In this document: one piece after another, positions 57,586 to 64,000 of the stretch | How positions within the stretch are numbered: the first letter of the stretch is position 1 | How the letters are laid out: every line of letters starts with the position of its first letter | Assembly: GCA_027924585.1 (NCBI GenBank) | Contig: BSBM01000870.1 | Coordinates: 6,137,001-6,201,000, forward strand | Reading direction: 5' to 3' | DNA length: 64,000 nt | From: Larix kaempferi | Lineage: Eukaryota > Streptophyta > Pinopsida > Pinales > Pinaceae | Made by a program: the position numbers and the translations under genes | Notes under the pieces: model-generated | Seen by the model: the letters and a program-made list of their open reading frames with translations, nothing else | Database searches by the model: none | What the model was told of the DNA's origin: nothing

Positions 57586-59215
57586 ACAAGTATAGCTCCT
57601 TTAACCATAGGCGAAGCAATCGTTAGCTTCATCACCCAACCGTAGGCTTATGCAATCAGTCGCATAGCCACCCCCGAGCTTTGAGGTCGTAGAGGATACA
57701 CACTCACAAAGGTTAAGACATGAGACCCCCCTCACCACAATACTTAGCCAAAATCACCATATAAAGCACAATCATAAATTCATATCCATTACGGCAGTCA
57801 TCCAACAATAGGGGCCCTTTTCCCTTCTTCTCATATTTCTTAAATAATAAATTTTCCTGCGACACATGTCGCTTCATGCAAAAATACTCTTTTATGTAAT
57901 ATTATTTAATACAAATATTCACCCACCCATGTGTCGCTCTCTCATGAGAGTGCACATACTTCCTACATTTCACTCCTAGATGTCCCCTGATGCTAGGATT
58001 CTAATCCCTATTTTAGTGGGTCCAGGTGGAGTTTCCCAAGTGGATGAATCCTAGTCTATATTTTGCTCCATATTTAATTATTCTTGATTATTTAATTACA
58101 AATAATCATTTCATGCACAAATAATCTAATGCAATACTATTTGTCAAATATGTAATTATATTTCATGCCCAATTAATCTAATGCAATACTATATGCCATG
58201 TACATAAATACAAATAGTCTTTTCATGGACAACTGATCTAATGCAACACTATATGTAGGTGTTCATTTATCAATTTCCTTTATTCATCTAGGTACCACAT
58301 CATCGGGTCCTTCTGAAAACACTTTCTTTCCTTAATCGTCTAGGTACCACATCGTCGGGTCCTTCTGACAACACTTTCTTTCCTTAATTGTCTAGGTACC
58401 ACATCGTCGGGTCCTTCTGACAACACTTTATTTCCTTAATTGTCTAGGTACCACATCATCGGGTCCTTCCGACAATAATTTCTCATTTTTACTGTTGTGC
58501 TGGGATTCCGTGTAGTGATTTTAGGAGTTGTTACCATAAATCATCCGGCTACACTCTATGTGAGACTAATGGCGCTGAGGAGTAAGTTTGTTCTTACTAC
58601 GTGCCCCTCAACCTTGTATGTGACCAATCCGTTATGGTCTCCCTCGTATGACTTCACGATTCCCCGAGTAAAGCTGAAAGGGATTTCCAAACTCGTGCGT
58701 GGATGCTTATCGGAAGCCGACATCGTCGTCGTAACCCCGTGTGTGTTTTTCCCATCCTCTGTGACCCCCTTTTGTTTTTTTGTGAGTGAATCGATAAACC
58801 ACCTTACCTGTCATTGCACACATACTTAGAGCACACACATCAATAGTACTGCTCAAAACCGTCATATCATAATTCACTTCATTCATTCGCTAATCGTTAA
58901 GCAAACATAGATAATTGTCCATTGGATTCACATCATAATCACCCGCATTATTCCATTTCTATATTTAAGCCTAAGTATGACATTCATTATAAGGTTTCAC
59001 ATGTGCTAATCAATCAACAATATTAAAATCACAAGTATCCATAATCGTCATTAAATCATTCATTTATTAGAAACATATTCACATATCGCTAATCAGTCAA
59101 CAATTTATTCTAAATTAACATATAAACAATCATTTATCTTGGTTTCTTTAACTAGGTCACTTACCAATAAGTGTCATCAATATCGATAGCCATAGCGGGT
59201 TTGAGGGGCATTACA
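57586..59215 (-). repeat. LARD 5' LTR, second segment
   Basis: Continuation of the LTR after copia-2, starting in the target duplicate and TATAGCTCCTTTAACC and ending GGGGCATTACA at 59215. With 50347-50591 it makes an LTR of about 1.87 kb, matching 35074-36949. A frame at 58497-58829 has a counterpart in the left LTR (36232) but no known family. Confidence 0.95.
58290..58485. repeat. 52-bp tandem repeats in LARD 5' LTR
   Basis: Four units starting AGGTACCACATC at 58290, 58342, 58394 and 58446, the counterpart of 36025-36220. Unit number and period are conserved between the LTRs. Confidence 0.9.
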
Positions 59216-61389
59216 CTGACGCACCTTGCCAACAAACAGGGCATGTCGAGGTGACAACAAAACGGGTAAAATGGGAACATCAACTCTCCATTTAATCATT
59301 TAGCCCAAGTGATTTAGGAATTAGGGCACACAGAGGACACATAACTCAAGATGATGAGATTTTGTTGTAACATAATTCCCCCCAAAGCATGAAGGTATCA
59401 AAATAGGGTAGGTGAAATACTTTTCAATATGAGGGTTCAAGGCAAGGATCATCGATTGGAGTGATGAACAAAGACTCCTATAGTGTAACAGACTATGAGA
59501 TATATGTCTCAAATGACTCATAACATGGCTGCCGACCAATACATTGCAGATCCATTGTCGTATAGATGGACTGAGCACAATCATGGCTACTAGACACAAG
59601 CGTAGATCCATGATGAGATAATTACACAGCCACGACCAATACAAAAGTTGATCTGTGTGATATGACTCAAAAATCTCAATCACAACCTAGGTAAGATACA
59701 TGAGTTAACCCAGGGTCTTCAAACTAAACCCACAATGATACGAAGCTAATAATGTGATTACAATGTTTTAAAGTCAAACATGGTAGAAGCCACTTGATTA
59801 CCGGTCATTAATGTATATTGTTAACAAGTACGAGGGAAATCACCATTGATGTCAATGATCCCCAAGGTATCATAGTACATACCACCAAATGTGAATCAAT
59901 GAGCTGAGGTTGAACATTCGATGGAATCTTTCAATTAGAATTCAATGATGTGAACTTACTGTTGAAAGCGAGGTATCCTACCATTGAGGCATGTAGGCCC
60001 AAGGTACTTGATTGGTTTCTAGGTTTAATCCTCGGATGATGTGTCAAAGTTGAAAAATATAAACCCGTCAAAGGAGGGCCATGATGTTTCCTCCATCATC
60101 GACACGAAACAAGATCAAAGATGTTTTCGAGTATATTAGACTATAGAGTGATGTTTGATATTGACTCAGGGGTGACCGACATAATAGAAGGCATAATTCC
60201 TGCAGAGATTGAATCGATCAACAGATTCCTCTTGAAAATGGAATGGCATGACTTGGCAGCATTGACATGATGAGATTGACATTGATACATAATGCAAATG
60301 ATGATGGAATAATTCTCTAGATGACTCAAAGGAGTAAAATGACTCAAGGAATTAGTGAGACTCAAAGACAAGCGGATTATCCAAGTGGTTCGAAGGATAT
60401 GCAAACGAGTGCCATGTTCAAGAGTGACTACATACTACCATTACTACAAGTAAATGCAAATTCTTCCCATTATTCCCCATCATTATTGATGAGTACCTCT
60501 TTGTTTATTAACGAGATTGAGGAGGGTAGCAGATGCTCGGTATAGATCATCGTTCAGGCGATTCCATTCTCACATGTTTTACGAACCTGAGCTTGGATGG
60601 GTTCGTCCCGAAAAGGGCCATTCGATGTTAGATTTTAACGATTCCAAAGAAGGTAAAATCGACGATGTTTCATATTTAGAGAGTCTAAAACCGTCAAAAG
60701 AAAACTCCAAATGGTTCTTTTTTGTAAAAGTTAGTCTCCTCATCCGAAAAAGGATAAAACAATACGAGGGAGAATTCGTCTAGTCATGATTAACTAGAGT
60801 GTTCATTTTTCCTAAATAGTCCCACTGGTCCGAAAAAAGGGGTAACCTATACCAGAAAGATGACCATTCAAATACTTTTACAAGCGTGAAAGAATCAAGT
60901 TCGCTTGGCAATCTTTTCCTATTTAGGGAGTTTGAAAATAGCTTAAAGAAGGACTCCAAGGGGGTTCCTTTTTCATGGGAGTTTTATGAGCCCGAAAAAG
61001 AGATAAAATATAACTCGGTGACTTATTCTCATGTTTTTACGAGCACGAGAAGGAACACAGACTCAGCTCAATACCTTTAATGCATAATTTTAATGAGCTT
61101 GATAATGGTATAAAAAACGCTCGAAGACTTGTTCACACTTGATAAGAAGCACGAGAATTCTACAATGGACACCAACATAGTCAAAACACCATTTTACACT
61201 AACTGCAAGCTCCAGGAACCAAGTTAGGGTCCATTGCAAGGTTTTAAAACATAAAAAAAAGTCAACTATAGTAAAAAACCCATAAAATACCAAAAATTAA
61301 AAAATTTTAATATAAAAGGGGTGAATAGTAAAATTCTTCACCATTTCATTTTTTACCAAGTTGGAATAGTGAAAAAACCTCTTTGGAGC
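59216..61389. other. Unassigned host DNA right of the LARD
   Basis: No gene I can support. A 120-codon minus-strand frame (59321-59683) and short plus frames at 60321-61080 match no family. From about 60590 to 61050 loosely repeated pieces occur: TTTTACGAGC, CCCGAAAAAG, TCCGAAAAAGG, AACTCGGTG. The first bases CTGACGCACC continue the GACGC cluster seen left of the LARD. Confidence 0.4.
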
Positions 61390-62946
61390 TCAATCTTTTG
61401 ACGATGATTGCGGAAGCCTCGGTCAGCCTATCAACCTCTCGTCAGTTGTAGGTAAGCCTAAATCTCATCTTCTAGCTTTTCAATGGTTTGAATTTTGGTT
61501 TAAATGCAATTTTTTTGGTTTTTGGGTTCATTTTGGAGGGGAATTTGCATGTCCCCAGGACGCGCTTTCCCTTTTCGGGAAGTGCGTCGCTAGGGGTTTG
61601 ACGCACTTCTCCTCTGGGAAAAGTGTGTCGCCAGCGCACTATTTGCACATGCGGGGTGCGTCAATGCAGTTTAACTTTCAAAATTAATAATGGGGCCCAA
61701 AAGATAAATTCCAAAGCATTGAAAAGGGTCTAATATTTATCTTATTGATGTTTATGCAGATCTTAGCCACCAAGATGGTCCAATGGAAGGAGCGTGGACA
61801 CGAACTTGAAGATGCACAAGCGACAAATGACCCACACTCTGTAAATGCTTTGCGGGGGTGTGGATTGCTTAAATTTTTTCATGTCCAAGGGATGAGGGTG
61901 CAAGTGCAGTTATTAGACTACTTGATCCAATTATGGGACCCAGATCAACAGTTCTTCAAAGCGGGTGCTAATATCCTTACTTTGGATGTGGAAGACATTT
62001 TTTTTACAGGGTTGTCAAGGCGTGGGGCCCTTGTATCACTATCCGAACCTCGGGGTAGTGACTAGTCTACTGAGAGTCTCATTGCACAGTTTTGCACGCC
62101 GGGCACACAAATGCTAGGTGGGAAAATTCCCATAAAAATGTATGAAACCGACCTTCGAGAACCTTGCTTTTTACTATTGAGCAAGTGGCGGGAAACATAG
62201 CTTCTCATCAGGCCACTGAGGCCCATATGTTATATGCCATTGAGTGCATGGAACCGACTATTTTCAACTGGTGCGAGGGGATCCTGATATCTCGTGAGTT
62301 TCAAATATCAACTCATCAAATGCCATAGAGGTGAGTTGAAACAATTTGGATATGGTTCCATCGTGGTATCCTTCTTCCTGGAAAGGGTTCCACTGCTTCG
62401 TCCATAGGTTGAGCTTGATGATCTGGATCCGCGAGATCTGCATATGGTAAGGCGGTCAGAGGTGATAATCCGCCATGGAGGCGGTGGGCCTATGATCACA
62501 TATGGGCCAACCTTCTTTAGGTGGCTACACGGGCAGCTCCTCATGGTTGAGGATTATGCCTATGCGGGTACTAATTTTAGAGGGGATCATGATCTGGATC
62601 TTCCGGAAGGAGAACAATGGAGAGACTTTGGCAAGAAATATACTCTTCTTGTTTTTATGTATTTTTTATTTTTTATTGATTTTTGTGTAGTATTGATATC
62701 TCATTTTTGGTTCATGCAGATATTGGTCCATCCCGACCGACGGGTTTCTCTTCGATCGAGAGGAGGGGAGTTGTTCGAGAGATGGCAGCAGTTCATCAGG
62801 AGGCAATGGAGGAACTATATGAGATGGAGGAGAACCTACAGTGGTTGACTGCTAATATACCAGATATCTCTATCGATGATATTCCTCAGCACTACCAGCG
62901 CAAGACAGCTGGAGTCTCTGGACGATTTGGTCGACTACTCCATTGA
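61390..62946 (+). pseudogene. GLSRRG-family gene 2 (plant-mobile-domain-like), broken
   Basis: A paralogue of 31729-33824. A possible leader exon ends at 61451 (TAG/GTAAGCC donor), with an acceptor TTTATGCAG at 61759. The main exon then reads ILATKMVQWKERG, ALRGCGLLKFFHVQGM, YLIQLWDPDQQFF and TLDVEDIFFTGLSRRG. It continues with CTPGTQMLGGKIPIKMYETD, (shifted frame) ASHQATEAHMLYAIECMEP and TIFNWCEGILIS, then FGYGSIVVSFFLERVPLLRP and MVEDYAYAGTNFRGDHD. Splicing 62630 to 62720 preserves frame (phase 1) and gives RDF/DIGPSRP, with a GC-AG intron (GCAAG donor). The end is at 62944-62946. Stops at 62063 and near 62404 and two compensating frameshifts (about 62174 and 62323) disable it. Function unknown. 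Confidence 0.6.
61555..61670. repeat. GTGCGTC/GACGCAC motif cluster
   Basis: Within the presumed first intron of gene 2 are GGACGCGC, AAGTGCGTCGC, GTTTGACGCACTTC, GTGTGTCGCCAGCGCAC and GGGTGCGTCAA. The cluster resembles the field upstream of gene 1 and the host DNA at the LARD insertion point. Confidence 0.6.
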
Positions 62947-63250
62947 GTGTCTAGGGCCATTATGTGTTATCATGAGCATCGTCAGGGATAGGCTGCATGT
63001 ATGATGATGTACTGAAGTCTATAGGCTTCATATTTTATAGATATGATCTATTGAAAGCTTACGAGCTTCATATTTTTGTATCAGTACCATTTTAGTATAA
63101 CATTTTACCAGACATGATATATATCTATGACATTATCTAGCGGTTTTATACATGTGTTTCTAAGATGGATTTTGGATCTTATGCATGTTTGATTATACAC
63201 TATGGGTAGTTTACATGTTCTGTTGATTTATGCATCTTTGATACAAATGT
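62947..63250. other. Spacer with no feature
   Basis: AT-rich sequence, perhaps the 3' flank of gene 2 on the left and the 3' leader of the gypsy element on the right. No repeat or frame found. Confidence 0.4.
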
Positions 63251-63664
63251 TTAGGAATGTGCAATATACCAATCTAATACAAAATTAGCTAAGGAATCGA
63301 CAACTGCGTTCATACTTCTTGGAATATGTAGGTATTGAATGGACTTAAAATACCTTTCCAAGAGGCATACCCGCCAAAAGAAGCAGAGTAATATAGGGTC
63401 ATAGATAGCACAGACACGATTCAAATGAGAGACCACTAGTTGAGAATCGAGGTAGATAACAATGTGGTCCACACCGAGGGAAAAAGCGTCGGTCAATAAT
63501 CCGATCACCGCGTGGTATTCAACGATGTTATTGGTTGCAGGACCTAGGAAAATTCCTCCTGAGCTTATTAGTTCAGTGGAAGGGGAATATAGTACACATG
63601 CCGCCGAAGCGAGGCTACTGGTGTGCCGGATAGCACTATCTGTGAATCCATAACATGTTGCCAT
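63251..63664 (-). CDS. RNase H domain located 3' of gypsy integrase
   Basis: A 137-codon open frame from ATG 63664. It reads as an RNase H with all acidic positions present: Asp in YGFTDSAIR, Glu in NNIVEYHAVIGLL, Asp in VIYLDSQLVVSHLN and Asp in NAVVDSLANFVLDWY. GGIFLGPATNN and YLHIPRSMN are also typical. The style resembles the additional RNase H found in some plant Ty3/gypsy lineages (Tat and relatives) rather than the standard gypsy RNase H. It follows the integrase C-terminus by about 130 bp on the same strand. Whether it has its own start or was once fused to pol is not clear. Confidence 0.75.
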   Translation of the reverse strand: MATCYGFTDSAIRHTSSLASAACVLYSPSTELISSGGIFLGPATNNIVEYHAVIGLLTDAFSLGVDHIVIYLDSQLVVSHLNRVCAIYDPILLCFFWRVCLLERYFKSIQYLHIPRSMNAVVDSLANFVLDWYIAHS

Positions 63665-63793
63665 CTACACATTCAGGCAGAACATGGTATAAGCAAAAAT
63701 CAGGATGAGATCCTATCACACTAAAAGAAAGTGTCACACCAAACATAAACACACGTCATGTACAATATATACAAAGTACTAATGCAAGATAGA
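63665..63793. other. Short spacer between integrase and RNase H
   Basis: 129 bp without a frame joining the two ORFs. The gap would need readthrough, splicing or a separate start for the RNase H. Confidence 0.4.
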
Positions 63794-64000
63794 TCAAGCG
63801 TAGTACCTCTTTAAGTAGATACGATTGTGAGGCTCCCCTAAGGATATTCCATCATAATCGACTAATTCATAGGCTCCCTTTTCCAAAACACGTTTCACTA
63901 CATATGGACCATGCCACATGGAATCAAGTTTTCCTGCCCCCAGATTATCATGTTTTTGGTCGTAAGTAAGGACCAAATCACCCTCATTGAAGATACAAGG
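63794..64000 (-). CDS. Ty3/gypsy integrase C-terminus, cut by window edge
   Basis: The frame enters from beyond base 64000 (PCIFNEGDLVLTYDQKHD) and continues AGKLDSMWHGPYVVKRVLE, GAYELVDYDG, RIYLKRYYA, then TGA at 63794. This is the usual integrase C-terminal module (GDLVL...GPY...). No stops are visible in this part. It belongs to a second gypsy element that differs from the one at 1-9620. Confidence 0.85.
   Translation of the reverse strand, partial: PCIFNEGDLVLTYDQKHDNLGAGKLDSMWHGPYVVKRVLEKGAYELVDYDGISLGEPHNRIYLKRYYA

Larger units (their letters stand above)
35074..59215 (-). mobile_element. Large non-coding LTR retrotransposon (LARD-like) with two nested elements
   Basis: Outer limits are the 3' LTR at 35074-36949 and the 5' LTR at 50347-59215 (interrupted). 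Termini in the right copy are TGTAGGGAC and GGGGCATTACA; the left copy reads AGTAGGGAC and GGCATTGCA. Flanks are TTGAC (35069-35073) and CTGAC (59216-59220), a target duplication with one mismatch. Strand comes from a PBS just inside the right LTR and a polypurine tract just inside the left LTR, both on the minus strand. Removing the two nested elements and their target duplicates leaves about 10.25 kb: LTRs near 1.87 kb and about 6.5 kb internal with no gag, pol or open frame. Such elements depend on enzymes from others. Confidence 0.85.

Noticed and set aside
59321-59683. 120-codon minus frame
   Set aside because: No family resemblance and no flanking gene signals; not beyond chance for this length of DNA.

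Overview
This is a repeat-dominated stretch of a land-plant nuclear genome. Nearly everything recognisable is a transposable element or the wreck of one. The evidence is plant-type Ty1/copia elements primed by initiator-Met tRNA (TGGTATCAGAGC), Ty3/gypsy polyproteins, L1-type LINEs with a C-terminal RNase H, a CACTA-like terminus, and AT-rich DNA with no compact gene array. The deep nesting and very long LTRs suit a large plant genome such as a gymnosperm or fern, but I cannot name the species. I see no tRNA, rRNA, CRISPR array or intact host gene.

Layout. (1) 1-9620, minus strand: a decayed gypsy element reading gag, protease, a second gag-like domain, RT, RNase H and integrase, then an additional unknown frame (1-1423) that runs off the window edge. 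(2) 9640-21747, plus strand: an L1-type LINE split by a complete 6,996-bp copia element (copia-1, 10712-17707) and by a smaller insert (18549-19118). (3) 21748-29420: a second L1-type LINE split by a 4,237-bp LTR-like sequence (22440-26676) with a perfect 5-bp target duplication. (4) 29487-33824: a CACTA-like end, a long field of GGTGCG/CGCACC motifs, and a broken intron-containing gene of a GLSRRG/plant-mobile-domain-like family with a proline-rich repeat tail. (5) 35074-59215: a large minus-strand non-coding LTR retrotransposon (LARD-like, about 10.25 kb without its guests). It holds a 6,884-bp gag-only copia-type element (39393-46276) in its internal region and a 6,994-bp copia (copia-2, 50592-57585, sibling of copia-1) in its 5' LTR. 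(6) 61390-62946: a second GLSRRG-family gene wreck. (7) 63251-64000, minus strand: the 3' end of another gypsy element, with integrase C-terminus followed by an RNase H domain that keeps its acidic residues.

Relative order of events from nesting: the LINEs and the motif-rich host DNA are oldest, the LARD landed in that host DNA, and copia-2 and the gag-only element then landed inside the LARD. Copia-1 and copia-2 share family, termini and leader organisation, but their 3' untranslated regions carry different tandem arrays. The gag-only element has LTRs differing by roughly 1% by eye, an open 596-codon gag-protease frame and no integrase or RT, so it would need enzymes in trans.

The most unusual sequence structure is a run of about 20 consecutive short hairpin palindromes packed into 446 bp at the start of each LTR of the gag-only element (39420-39865 and 43820-44265).
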